From: Papilionanthe hookeriana x Papilionanthe teres | Lineage: Eukaryota > Streptophyta > Magnoliopsida > Asparagales > Orchidaceae | Assembly (NCBI GenBank): GCA_022702705.1 | Contig: CM040428.1 | Span: forward strand, 53,995,198-54,059,197 | DNA: 64,000 bases | Reading direction: 5' to 3' | Shown here: positions 10,526-21,859 of the stretch, piece by piece | Position numbering within the stretch: position 1 is the stretch's first letter | How the letters are laid out: each line of letters opens with the position of its first letter | Notes under the pieces: generated by a model | Told to the model about the DNA's origin: nothing | The model's database searches: none | Seen by the model: the letters and a program-made list of their open reading frames with translations, nothing else | Program-made: the position numbers and the translations under genes

Positions 10526-13500
10526 CTACGCAGTCTCCAGAAGCTTCTTGATATCCTTCTGCAAACGTTTAGATACACAAAATGTATCATAATAACTGAT
10601 CCGAATAGCTCCATTTGAACCAGCTAGTTTTAATTTCGAGCCGGATCGAGTCAATTTAGAGCTAAAATGAATCCAAATAGGTCCATTTAAGCTAGCACAA
10701 ATTGACTTCGAGCCGGATCGAGCTCTCGATTCAATGGCTCGAACAGAGATGGCACAAAATCGAACATAACAAGCATGAGCAGCACTAAATCCATTCAAGC
10801 CGATTTCAAAATCAGATCTTCAACAACCCTAATGATAACTCATTCGTGGGATGACCTTAATATGATGGTTGTGTATACGATAACCAACAATGAAAGGGCT
10901 TTACCTCGATGCTCAGGGGGGAGGTAGTGGGCGCATAGCGATCCACAACATGACCTTCTTTATCAACCAAGAACTTGGAGAAGTTCCATTTGATGCTATC
11001 GCCAAAAAGCCCGCCTTTGCACGACTTGAGGAACTTGTAGATGGGGGCGGCTTCTTTTCCATTGACATCAACCTAAGGAAGGTGGAAACACAAACCTGTT
11101 CAAATAGTGCTTTCATGTTAATAGATTCATGTCACAATGTTTGTGCGACCAATGATCTTCAAGACATTTACATACATACCACACAATTCTAACAATATTT
11201 ACACGTCTAACTACTAAACGTCATATGCATATACATATCACCCAAATCTTTAGCATCACATCAAAAATACCACTATTACCAACTTTTTAAAGTGAAATAC
11301 ACATTTTCGTGCATTGGTTTATAGCACTTAAGTGTAAATATCATTGTTTAAGTGTTAAATATGTAAATACATAAAAATTGTGTGGTATGCATGTAAAATT
11401 CCCATAATCTATAGCAGAGCAGTGTGTTTAGAACTATTTAATACTGTCATATTGATTAATGATCACCATTATATAACAGGATTTACATACATACCACTCA
11501 ATTCCTATGTTTTTACCTATCTAGCACCTAACTTCAATTCTTATATGCATGCCACCTTACCTTTGCACCAAAAAGTACAATTCACTTCTTAAAAGTAAAA
11601 AAAATGATATTTTTATTGATATGAAAGATTAGTTGGTATTAATGTAAAAGTTAAAGTTTATGTGTTAAATATGTAAATACTAACTTTTAAGTGAAATTCA
11701 CTTTCATTCGTAGTTTATGACACCTAGCGTTATAAATATAAAAACCAAACTTTAGGCATTAGACATGTAAATATATAGGAATTGTGTGGTATATATGTAC
11801 ATTTTCCAAAAAAGAGAGTTGCAGCAAACCAAACGGAGGCAAGCAAAGCACAGCTTAAATTGAACTTACCTTATCAAAGATTGGGTACTCCGCTTTGAAG
11901 CGCGTGCAGGCAAATTCAACAATCTGCTCATTGCTACCTGGCTCCTGGCCTGCAAACTGATTGCATGGGAAAGCCAATATCTCCAGACCTACAAAGACCA
12001 AAAAAATACACATGTAAGCCAAAAACTATGAATAATTGAAAAGAGAAACAAGAGTGTTCATAGATTTAAGCAGAGTTTCATATCAAGAAAGGCATCAAAC
12101 TACTCCTCTAACTCGTTTCAGGGAGTCATTTTAGTCCTAGAGTTTATAAGACTGTCAATTTAATCTCTGGACTGTCTTAACTGGGGGCTAATATAGTCCT
12201 TTCCTGGAACGATTTAGCCCATATTAAAAGAGTATGAGATCTAATATGACACATTTATGAACTATGAGACTTAAAATAGCCCCATGTAAATAATCAAGTG
12301 ACTATTTTGACACTTCGCTCATTTTGATCTACCCACACTTCTATTTTCCTGCACCTATATTATTGTTGTTCTTCAAATATTTAACTGAGTAGCATTATAT
12401 TTAGGATCGAGAAAATTATAAAAATAGTCCCCTGACTCTTTACAGTGTATCATTTTAGACCTAGAGTCTATAAAAGTGTCAATTTAGTCCCGAGACGGGT
12501 CTTAATTGGGGGCTAAAATAAAATGGTCTTTTCTTGAGACCATTTAAGCTTATATTAAAAGAGTATAAGGCATAATTTGGCACATTAATAGACACCGGAA
12601 CTAAAATAGCCCACATTACATATAACTAAAATAGACCATAAAAATAATCGAGGGATTATTTCTGACACATCGCTCATTTAAATCTGTCTGCACTTCAATT
12701 TTCCTGCAACTTTATTATTATTCTTCAAAAATTTATGTGAGTAGCAGCTTTTCAAGACTAAGAGTGTGTTTCTTTCAGTTATTGTTGTACGAAACTTCAA
12801 TTCAAAAATTCAAAAGATGATGTGAAAAATCTTTTGATCAAAAAGTGGTGTTTCAGAAGCGGTAGTTCTGTTTGAAAATACAGATTTGAAAGTGGCTTAT
12901 GAACAAATGTCTTAAATACCTAATTGTAAATGTGATATAGAATTCATAGGTATTTTTTATGTATAAATTCTCAGCACTAATGATACATAATCATACCAGT
13001 TTAGATTTCTAAACAGGCAATTTTTTATTGTTATGTAAGCAAATCTTCATTATAAAAAGTGAGAATTTGTGTTAATTCAAACATTAATCATACGACCATA
13101 GGTAAAAATTAGGAAGCTTTAGACGTGCTGCATCTACAACCATAATCTACAGCGTGTCATTTGCCTTACAATTTTAAGATCATCATATCAACTGATATGC
13201 ATTATGACTCCAGCATTAATTTGAATCAAATCATTATGACAGAAATATTAGAATAAAAACAGAACATAGTGGCAATTTAAACACCTCTCCAGCTAATAAT
13301 TACATTTCCCTGAATAGAAGAAACTCCATAAAACCCAAATCAAAAGCCAGCACGAACTTAGGATATAAAAACCAACAACAACAAAGCCTTAATCCCACTA
13401 AGTGGAGTCGGATACATGAATCCTTTTTCTCCATTGCGTCCTATATAGTTTCATATTTTAATTTAATTCTAAAAAATTAAGATCATTTTCTATACAAGAA

Positions 13501-16500
13501 GCCCAAATATTCCTAGATCTGCCTCTGCCTTTCTTAACATAAGTCGAATCTAAAACATCTAGTCTCCTAATCGGATCATCAGATGGTCAACATTTAATGT
13601 AACCAAACTATCTAAGATGACTCTCTCTAATTTTACCCGTCAGTGGAGCTACACCAACCCTATCACGGATATATTGATTTCGCAATTTGTCTCATTGACC
13701 TAATCATTCTCATCTCGGCAACACTATCAAAGTAAAAAAGCATTTCAGCTAAATGTTGATGTTCAGGAATGCAATAACGTTAAGGAGAAGAAGGCGGAGC
13801 TGACGGAATAAAAAAAAAGTTCTCATGGTTCCGACAAGAGACGAGTAGATGACATTGCTGACAATGAGGTCAAGACAGGTGTCCCATTTAGCATCCATGG
13901 CAGACCTCAATTTTTTCAACTTTTCTTCCAACATGGAGTCAACAGGGCATCGACAGCTCCCGCGATGGAGAGAACTAGGGCTCAAACTAGGGCATTATCG
14001 AGCAGCTCCCTCCATTCTTGAGATCTTCTTGACAGGAACGTCAACCTCCAGTTTTGCGTGAACTCTAGCGGGTGGGTAAGGGTGCGAACTTGAGGCTCTC
14101 GGTAAATCAAGCAAAAACAAAAACAAAATGAGGGACGCGTTCTGGCTCCTGCGGTCGTGATCTAAAATAAAACAAAGTTCGGGCAGAACATAAGTCGACC
14201 CAACCGCAGGAATCAAACACCCATAAAATGTGGTTGGCTTCAAAACACAGTTTTAAAAGCCCAAACTAACGCACTCTAAAGCTACTTATGAATGAGAGTT
14301 GTGAAAACAGCTATTGTCCAAAATTTTCAAAAAAAACTACAATCTAATTTTACACTACTTTTGCATAATGCAGAATTTTTACTTGGCTACACGTTTAAGG
14401 AAGTTTTACATACATATCACTCAATTCCTATGTATTTCCTAAACTTCATTTTTACATATAAGCCTCCTTACCTATGCTTGAACAGTTGTATTTCACTTAG
14501 TAAAAGTTATAATAATGGTTTTTTTACATGATACAAAAAATTTGGGTGACAGAATGTTAAGGTGTTAGATATGGAAAAACATAGAAATAGGGATATGTCC
14601 ATAAATGCCCCTCAAGTTACTAAGTTCAAAACTAAGTCAAATGGATTTAAAAATGTGATCCCTATGTCCTTCAGAAATCTTTTTCAGAAAAATACAGTTT
14701 AAAATACTTTGCAGCTCCTGTCCATGCAAGAGTAAATTTTAGTACTATGTTATAAGGTAATGCACAAAGAAATCCAACTTCTGAATCCTACTAAAATGTA
14801 TTATTTATAGTAAGCAACGGCTGATCAATCAACAATATAATCAGAATATAGAGATAGAAAAATTGGAACTTCCAAGCTGACAAATTGGATAAAGGGATTA
14901 CCTTTCTCCTTGTACTTCTCATACAACTGAGTCAACTCAGTATAATTTGAGTTTGTTAACCCACTGCGGCAGATAATCATTAAGTTAGTTCAGATGCACA
15001 AAGCTTAAAAGAATTTTTTTTTAAATAAATAGCAAGAAATAGTCAGCAAGGAGAAGCTCAAATACCATTGAGACGCGACATTAACGATGAGCAGAACCTT
15101 GCCCTTGTAGATGCTGAGGTCAACATCTTCACCACGAGCATCCTAAAAACCAGAAGAAAAAAATAAATAAATAAAAATACAAATAAGATAGAGCTTTAAC
15201 ATTCATTTTCATCAAACAAGCAATCACCAAACCCAACAATCATCCCAAACTTAGGGGGCATTCGATTTGCAGAAAAAGAAATATTGAGTAAAAGGAATAC
15301 AATATAATTGGAATGTGGTATATTCAAAATGTTTTAAAATTATTTGATTGTGTAAAACAAATATAAAAGATTATTTTCTTAAATTTGGATAATAGTTTAG
15401 TGAATTCAATGTAAAGTCTGATATAGGAGACAATATATATTGGTTGGCAGTTAACGGTTGGAGGCATGCTGAGCCGACGGCGGCGACAACCGGTGATGGC
15501 AATGGCCGCCCCAATAAGTAGTCAACAGCAAGTGTGGTGAGCAGCATGTCACGGACTAACTTCCCTCAAGTCACCCGTGTGGATTTAACACTCCTCATTG
15601 GCACTAAATCAACCTAACACTCGCAACGCTTGGACTTGCAAACACAAAATACTCTAAGAAGAAGAGTAGGGATAAGTATTGAAGAAATGAACACTTCACT
15701 AAGAAAAAACAATCACAACTCTTAAATGCTTAGAAGCTTTCTTAGGTAATTACAAATGAAAGGAGAGGCACTTATTTATAGTCCCCTCCAAGCCCATGGG
15801 AATATTCTAGAATACATTAGAATAGTCTGCCTTTTAGATTATTCTACCCCATTTCTTATAATACATACATAGCCCTAAAACTTTCTAGATTACAATTGGC
15901 TTCTTCTTAAAGCATTTCTTTCTCATTTTCTCTAGAGTTTGGTAGAATCTTCTAGAACCCCCTGGATGGCTCCCTAGCCTTCTCTAGAATCTTTCGCCTC
16001 ATGCTTGCCTTGTCAACTTCTTGAATATGGCGAAGAGTGACACTGTCCCCCCCCAAAAAAAACACGCAATGCCCTCATTGCGGCTTCCTTTGCACCTTTG
16101 AAACCGCCTCCTCGGTTTGCCTCCAAACTTGGCAGACTTTGGTTTATGCTTAGTGTTATGGGAGAGGGGTGTCATGCAACAAGTCTTCCTGGCTGGCGGC
16201 TTATCCCTTGCCTCTAACCTTGTTGAACCATCTTTCTTCTTTCTTGGCGATGGTTCATTAGGAACCTCCACCACTTTCCTTGGCATCCCAACTCCTTGGG
16301 TCTTTTCTCCATTGGTATCATGAAGGATAGCCAACTTGTCCCCCTTGTTCTTGGCAATGCCATCCTTGAACTGGATTGTCGATATCATTTTGGATTATTG
16401 CTTGCTTAACCTTATTATCGGTATTGAACAAGCTTGACCCCCTTTGCCCGGGCTATAAGCGAATGGCATTGGGAATGTTCTTGCTTGTTCCAAGAAGTTC

Positions 16501-19500
16501 ATTCCTAGGACAACTTTGTAATAATCCAAAGAAACAACCGAGAAGTCTAGAGCATCTGACCACGCCCCAATGTTGGTATTGACTCCCTTAGCCATTCCAT
16601 CGATTGGCATCTCTGCTGAGTTGATGACTTTAATGGAGCCCGCTCCTTTAGTCATCTGCAACCCCAATCTCTTCGCTTCCTCCCTGGAGATGAAGTTGTG
16701 GGAAGCATCCGTATCCACCATTACTCTTGTGGTCTTCCCTCCTATTGCCATCTCCACAAAGAGTAACCCCTTCCCTTGGGGTTTTGTCGGGGCTTACATT
16801 CCGTTCAGCAGTTGAAGAGATCTCACATGTGCTTCCGTGTCATTTTCCCTATCACTTTCTTCTTCCTCCTTATGGCTTGCAAAGAGAAGTTGAGGGCCTT
16901 TTTCTGAGGGCAATCATTTGCTCAATGAGGTTCTTCACAAAGAAAGCAGCGGTTTTGATATGGCTTGTTGTTAGTCTTTCCCTTATCCCTGACCTCTTTT
17001 GGAGTTGATTCGCAATTTTTCTCCTCCTTGCGTTTGTCGTTGTCATCCACACCTTTAACATCACAACTCTTCTTATCTTCAGGCTTTCTAGACTCCTTTG
17101 AATAATCAACCAAGCTTTCAGCAGCTGCGATGGCAGTGGAAGATCTTGCACTCCTTGCCTTTTAACCTCGGTCTTTACCCAATGTTAGAACCCATCCATG
17201 AAGTTGAAGAGAGCATCCTAGTCTGACATATCGGGGATTTCAAGAACAAAGCTTGTAAACTCCTTAATGTAGTCTCGAATCGATCCATCGTGTTTGAGCC
17301 TCCGCAATCGGGTTCTAGCCTCGTCCTCGACATTCTTGGGGTAGAACTGCCTCTTTAGCTCTCTCTTAAAATCATGGAAAGTTGACATGGAGCACAACTT
17401 TTCTCTACATCTCATTTTCTTCTTCTCCACCAAGCATAGCGATGTTCGAGAGATAAAGAGATGCAAATTGTATTTTTGCATCTTCATCGGTAATCTCAAT
17501 CACTCCGAAGTATTGCTCCGGCCCCCATAAAAAGTTGTCTACTTCCTTCACGTTGCGAACCCTTCCAAAACTCATAGATTTTGGAACTCCAATTCTCTTG
17601 GTTCGAAAGTGGGATGGCTTGTGGATGCTGCTAGTGCCCTCTTGCACAACGAAATTTCTCCAGGCATCTCCTCCAAGCTAGCACACAAGTCATTCATCTC
17701 CTCCTCAAAGGCTCTTCACACCTCTTGTAGCTTCCCCAAAAAATCCTTCTACAACTTAGTCATATGACCCGTTAAGGTCTCCTCAAGTTGGAGCATCATA
17801 CCTCCGATCATTGAATGGATGGTAGTGTCCTCCTTTTCGAGCTCATCAACCCTTTAGCCAAGGTCCTCAGCTTGGCCCTCCACGCCATTCATTACCTCCT
17901 CCACCCGTGCAAGACGCGAATCAAAGTCACGCATGATCTCCTTGGACATCCCATGTGGTTTAGATGCAACTAGATCTCGTTGCTCCTGAGGACCTCGCCC
18001 TTGTTGAGATGATTCCAAATAAGTGGCTTCAGATTCGATTACGTGCTCTCTAACATTCTTTGTCATACCTTTGAACCGAAGCTCTGATACCAACTTTCGC
18101 GGACTAACTTCCCTCAAGTCATCGGTGCGGCTTTAGCGCTCCTCATTGGCACTAAATCAACCTAACCCTCACAATGTTGGGACTTGCAAGCACAAAACAC
18201 TCTAAGAAAAAGAGTATGGAAAAGTATTGAAGAAAGGAAAACTTCACTAAGAAAGAACAATTACAACGCTTGAATGCTTAGAAGCTTTCTTAGGTCATTA
18301 CAAACGAGGGGGAAGCACTTATTTATAGTCCCCTCCAAGCCCATGGGAATATTCTAGAATACATTAGAATAGTCTACCTTCTAGATTATTCTACACCCTT
18401 TCTTATAATACATACATAGTCCAAGAACTTTATAGGTTACACTAAGCTTCTCCTTGGAGCATTTTTTTCTCATTTTCTCTAGAATTGGGTAGAATATTCT
18501 AGAACCCCCTGAATTTTCCTACATTTTGGCCTTCTCTATAATCTTCCTCCCCATGCTTGTCTTGCCAACTTCTTGAATATGACGGAGCGTAACAAGCGGC
18601 TATAAGCGGCAGCAACAACAACGGATATGAGTGGTGGTAATGGCGAAAGCTATGAATTACAACAGAGATATTTTCGGAACTGAGCCAAATTGCTTGAGTT
18701 TGGAATAAACTATAGAATTTTGATTTAGTTGATATTTTAATCTATATTACATTTACTTCAAAACAAGTACCAAAACATTCAAATCTTTGCACTTCAAATA
18801 TATTAGACCCATTTTAGTTCAACTAAACAGCCATTACACACATTACTAAATTCCTACTAACAACATCACAAATTTAGAACAATTAAGAAGCTTTCCATAG
18901 TAACCATGGGGAAACCTATTATTAGGGTTGCAATTGAACACAGTGTTCGACAAACCACTCGTGGCTTATCTCAATTACAGCTTATTCATAATCATTTACT
19001 GAACTAATTAAATAAGCTTAAATACTTCTATCAATATTTGGTTGTTAAATAAACAAGTTTGAACACTTTATTATTTGTCTTATTTATAATTGTGAAGAAT
19101 ATCATTTAAAATTTATGATCATTAAGAAGCTCAATTAAAACATGGTATTAACTTAAACCCTAATATAAAACATAAATAAAAATTATATTAAATGTTATTA
19201 AAACATTTACAATTAAATTAATTTTTAAAATTATAAAGTAAAATATAATTAGAAAACTAAATATAATAACCATTTTTTAAAAAAAAACAGTAACTTCCAA
19301 GTTTTAACATGAAACATCGTATTAATATAATTTAATGAAATTGTAAATTTCATGTCATATTTCATACTAATTAAAAAACCAACAAATCTATGATTTTAGC
19401 CTTTCAAGTACTTAACGCAAATTTTAACTAAAATGGCTTTCAAGTGAAGCTTTAAACTTCTCACCCTTATATACATTTAATCTCACATTTGACGGAGATT

Positions 19501-21059
19501 TATTATCATTATTGTTTAAATGACAAGTCGGAGCTCCATTGCTTGAGCTCTTTGCAAGCACAAGCGTGCAGATTGTTCGCCTTAGGTTAAAGAGGCCGGA
19601 TTTTCAACCTTTTTTTAAAAACTTATAGAAATATAACTTTAATTTCTAACCTCAATAAGATTATCATGGCTTGTTAAAATTCAATAAAATTTTTAAATTG
19701 AAGTTGTATATCAACTTGCTTAGCAAGTTTAGTTTGAACAGGCTAAATGAGTTATTCATTTAAAGCTGGATAATCATAAAATGAAATAAGAACAAGCAAA
19801 GCTCAAATCAAACTAGAACAAGGATGAAATAAACCGAAATTGAATAGTATCCCAGAAGCTAGAATCGAGCTCAAACCGATCTTGAAAAGTTTTTAATAAA
19901 TGAGCTCGAGCTTAAACAAGTACTTCCTCAGCTTAGCTTGGTTGTTCGCAACTTCGCCTATCATCAATCACATATCAAATTTGTAGATATGTAAGGAAAC
20001 CAACAATACAACAAAGAAGCCAACTTTGATTTGGGGGAAAAAAATCATGGAGATATACATGTAGCCCAATTAAACTTACTAGACATTTCAAACAAATTGT
20101 GGAGTCTAACGCTTACCTTAGGAAGAAAATTTGCTAGCATATAATAAAGTTATCTTGAGGGTTAGAAGTGGAATGTGTGACGCCTTCTAAACTTATATAA
20201 TATTTGTTTATTACTTTATTAAAGCTGTGAAACTTTGGGAACATTTGAAATCACTTCCATTTTTTATTTCTATTTTTGTTTTTATTATATTTTGATTATG
20301 TTTTGATTTGAAACAAAACATATTTTACTTTTTTTTTACTGTATAGTAGTTTTTAAAGCATTCAAATTACCTAAAGGTTCTTTCTTAATTTTTCAAAAAT
20401 ATGTTAATTTGTTTGTACCAAAAAGAAAAAATTAAAAAAATAAGCAAAATTGATCCCAAACAAGCCCTTCGTGTAGCTTCCAATGTCTAAAGTACTTTTT
20501 AGAAAGAGGGGGCAATATCTTTACAAGGTATAATATATACTGGAACTATAATCCTCCATAATTACATAAAATTAGGTGAATTTGTATAAGATTTTTGTGT
20601 GCATATATGCATTGACATCCTTTTATTTTGTTTTTTTGCTCTTTCCCCCTCAGTGTTTGAACTAGGTTTTCACTCACTCGCCAACAAAAATGATGCGCAC
20701 ATACATCAAGAAGGGAATTTCTGAAACTTCAATCAGCACTAGAACCATGTAATTAATTCAGAAACTAAATAAATAGATCGATCCTCAACACCAATAACAA
20801 CAACAGATTCAGAACAATCCAGAAAACAAATTTTCCTCCATCCAAATCAAACATTCAGAATAATTTTTACAACAAAAAATCTCACTTTTCCACTCCAGAA
20901 TTCAAATACTCGCAACCTCAAGTAGGAATCAATGCTAAATAAAGCACCAAAATCGGTAAATTAAACCTAACAAAAGACACAGATCTGAGGATCAACTCAA
21001 CTAACCTTCACGGTGAAATCGTGGACGGATTTAGCCGACTGCGAAGCCTCGCTCGACAT
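10526..21059 (-). CDS. GPX: Phospholipid hydroperoxide glutathione peroxidase, six exons
   Basis: Thiol peroxidase that reduces lipid hydroperoxides and H2O2; plant members usually use thioredoxin rather than glutathione. Exons on the minus strand: 21006-21059, 15066-15142, 14902-14963, 11870-11988, 10905-11072 and 10526-10558. All junctions are GT-AG and stay in frame, giving 513 nt and 170 aa, the normal length for a cytosolic plant GPX. Visible motifs: peroxidatic Cys44 in ASQCGLTN, Cys73 in FPCNQF, Gln79 in the NQFAGQEPG block, Cys92 in ACTRF (the usual resolving Cys) and Trp133 in IKWNFSKF. There is Cys rather than selenocysteine at position 44. The N-terminus (MSSEASQSAKSVHDFTVK) shows no transit peptide, so cytosol is the likely location. 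Introns total about 10 kb and are full of mobile elements. The last exon is duplicated at 6403-6435. Confidence 0.93.
10559..11869 (-). other. GPX introns 4 and 5, with palindromic MITE copies
   Basis: Intron 5 (10559-10904) holds gagctcgaagcc-like repeat sequence. Intron 4 (11073-11869) holds two diverged copies of the palindromic MITE family, at about 11165-11405 and about 11475-11815. They are recognised by the paired ends tacataccac and gtgtggtatgcatgtaaa. An open frame at 10890-11192 on the + strand is the antisense shadow of exon 5 and is not a gene. Confidence 0.7.
12099..12752. repeat. Imperfect direct duplication, about 0.3 kb x 2
   Basis: Two diverged copies lie at about 12099-12393 and 12416-12752. 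Both contain, in the same order, tcattttag-cctagagt-tataa, tcaattta-tc, gggggctaa, tattaaaagagtat, catcgctcattt or cttcgctcattt, and ttttcctgca, and both end in gagtagca. No coding potential is seen. It resembles a non-coding dispersed repeat, duplicated in tandem inside GPX intron 3. Confidence 0.7.
13366..13735 (-). mobile_element. RTE-type LINE 3' fragment (antisense to + strand)
   Basis: The minus strand reads EMRMIRSM..., then RDRVGVAPLTGKIRESHL and later RTQWRKRIHVSDPT-like sequence. It ends in ccacttagtgggattaaggc followed by a short (TTG)n tail (13368-13385 on +). This is the conserved C-terminal region and tail of plant RTE LINEs, also present at 21948-22690 in the opposite orientation. 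Several stops interrupt it. It is 5' truncated, as is usual for LINE insertions, and lies in GPX intron 3 in the same orientation as the gene. Confidence 0.8.
15547..16042 (-). repeat. 3' LTR of the gag-protease element
   Basis: This 496-bp copy has perfect terminal inverted hexamers, TGTCAC at 15547 and GTGACA ending at 16042. It is homologous over its full length to 18095-18594, sharing for example tatttatagtcccctccaag and ccatgggaatattctagaat. A TATA-like tatttata lies inside both copies, and is likewise palindromic enough to read on the minus strand as TATAAATA. Confidence 0.88.
16395..16757 (-). pseudogene. Retropepsin-like domain and C-terminal tail of the LTR element
   Basis: The open frame reads GGKTTRVMVDTDASHNFIS..., then LDFSVVSLDYYKVVLGMNFL. 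This is the Ty3/Gypsy aspartic protease fold: the usual VDTGASHNFI catalytic box with Gly changed to Asp (VDTDAS), and the later VVLGMNFL box. The Gly-to-Asp change next to the catalytic Asp would be expected to impair activity. A basic segment follows in another frame at 15999-16388 (PRKKKDGSTRLEARDKPP), where gypsy elements would normally run on into reverse transcriptase. Confidence 0.8.
16870..18117 (-). pseudogene. Broken gag gene of the LTR element
   Basis: The gag reading frame is broken into pieces. Its probable start is MTKNVREHVIES (about 18066), followed by SRLARVEEVMNGVE, then the capsid segment HDFKRELKRQFYPKNVEDEA with RLRRLKHDGSIRDYIKEF. The zinc knuckle reads CFLCEEPH-stop-ANDCPQKKAL; the stop (16922-16924) stands where relatives have Trp (PHWARDCPKRKAL), a TGG to TGA change. 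At least one further frame break falls between about 17500 and 17850. Confidence 0.8.
18095..18594 (-). repeat. 5' LTR of the gag-protease element with adjacent PBS
   Basis: This 500-bp copy is homologous to 15547-16042. Its ends are mutated (tttcgcgg for tgtcacgg, gtaaca for gtgaca). The PBS (minus strand TGGTATCAGAGC, about 18081-18092) starts two bases inside the LTR, which fixes the element's orientation. Confidence 0.87.
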
Positions 21060-21198
21060 ATCAGAGAACTCTCTCAATCACAGAGAAAACCGCAAATTAA
21101 GAAAATAGCACCGAAGCTGTAAATTAGGGTTTTCAGAACACGACGGCTCAGAGAGGAATGAAAGCGGAACAGAACATCGAAAGAAGCGGGGCGTTAGG

Positions 21199-21204
21199 TT
21201 TATA
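21199..21204 (-). promoter_or_regulatory. TATA box of the GPX gene
   Basis: On the minus strand, TATAAA lies about 140 bp upstream of the GPX start codon (ATG at 21057-21059). This leaves room for a 5' UTR of about 110 nt. The surrounding sequence (about 21060-21420) is clearly GC-richer than the flanking DNA, as is common for plant promoter and 5' UTR regions. Confidence 0.5.
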
Positions 21205-21859
21205 GCAGAGGACCGCCATGTGAACGCATGTGAAATCTAAGCGGCGGGATCGCTTTAGAGAAATCTGATTCTTCGACCGCTACCAAAAAGGGAAATTTCC
21301 AGCCACAAATTCAGCGAGCCCTAATGTCCGCTATGTCGACTCGAATCTAGGCGTCACGTTGGCGGCGAAAGCATCGACGCGTCGCTCTGCTGCACGCCTG
21401 CGGTACGAAGAAGATGCGGCCTGAAATTTATCTGATTTTAAAAATCAAACTTTTATAAATAAAAATCAGATTTTTATATAGTGAGCTTTTCGAAGAGAAC
21501 GCTTGATGACGTGTGAAAATGCGTCATTTTCCTTAAACAACAAAGTTCATTTTATATATATATATATATAATTATATATAATAATAAATAAAATCAAATA
21601 TATCGATGTTCGAGCTAGAATGGATCCACATAGCTCAATTTGAGCTATCATGTCTGAATTTTGATGGGATCGAACCTAGTTGGAGCTAGAACGGATCCAA
21701 ATAACTAAAATTTGAGTCATTTCATTTTGATTTTGAGCTGATTTGTGCTCGATTCAATTTCAAGCTAGATCAACTTGATTCATTTTCAAGCTTAGTTGGC
21801 TCGAAATTGAACATGACGAGCCACGAGACAATTTAAATCCGGTCCAGCATTGCTTGGAA
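21205..21859. other. GPX upstream region and AT-rich spacer
   Basis: 21205-21425 is a relatively GC-rich stretch upstream of GPX, probably promoter. From about 21450 the DNA becomes AT-rich, with a short (TA)n run at about 21553-21573 and gagct-type dispersed repeat sequence at about 21600-21845. No gene is supported. Confidence 0.5.

Larger units (their letters stand above)
11989..14901 (-). other. GPX intron 3 (2.9 kb)
   Basis: Contents: a direct duplication of about 0.3 kb (about 12099-12393 and 12416-12752); an antisense 3' tail of an RTE LINE (13366-13735); a somewhat GC-richer stretch at about 13740-14290 with no recognisable coding pattern; and a palindromic MITE remnant at about 14400-14612, ending in aaatgcccc. 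The boundaries are set by flanking exons 3 and 4. Confidence 0.75.
15547..18594 (-). mobile_element. Non-autonomous Ty3/Gypsy-like LTR element: gag plus protease, no polymerase
   Basis: Two direct repeats flank the element: 15547-16042 (3' LTR) and 18095-18594 (5' LTR). Each carries inverted ends related to TGTCAC...GTGACA, intact in the 3' copy and mutated in the 5' copy. Next to the 5' LTR, the minus strand reads TGGTATCAGAGC (about 18081-18092), the classic initiator-Met tRNA primer binding site. Next to the 3' LTR is a purine-rich tract (16043-16062 on +, cccccccc complement). Internally, from 5' to 3': gag N-terminus with coiled-coil-like sequence (about 17854-18070), retrotransposon gag domain (17218-17499), a CX2CX3HX4C zinc knuckle (about 16900-16935) and a retropepsin-like domain (16395-16757), followed by a basic tail. 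No reverse transcriptase, RNase H or integrase fits in the 2.05-kb interior. A clean target duplication was not found. Confidence 0.85.
15143..21005 (-). other. GPX intron 1 (5.9 kb)
   Basis: The intron is defined by exon 1 (ending VHDFTVK) and exon 2 (starting DARGEDVDL). It contains the gag-protease LTR element at 15547-18594. The remaining 18600-21005 is AT-rich, with gagctcgagc-type dispersed repeat sequence at about 18920-19960. No other gene is supported there. Confidence 0.8.

Noticed and set aside
10890..11192. 100-codon + strand open frame
   Set aside because: It is antisense to GPX exon 5, whose minus-strand reading has splice sites and conserved GPX motifs.
15540..18600. Target site duplication of the gag-protease element
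   Set aside because: The flanks (cagca before 15547, agcgg after 18594) do not match; only an offset agcag/agcgg similarity exists, too weak to call.
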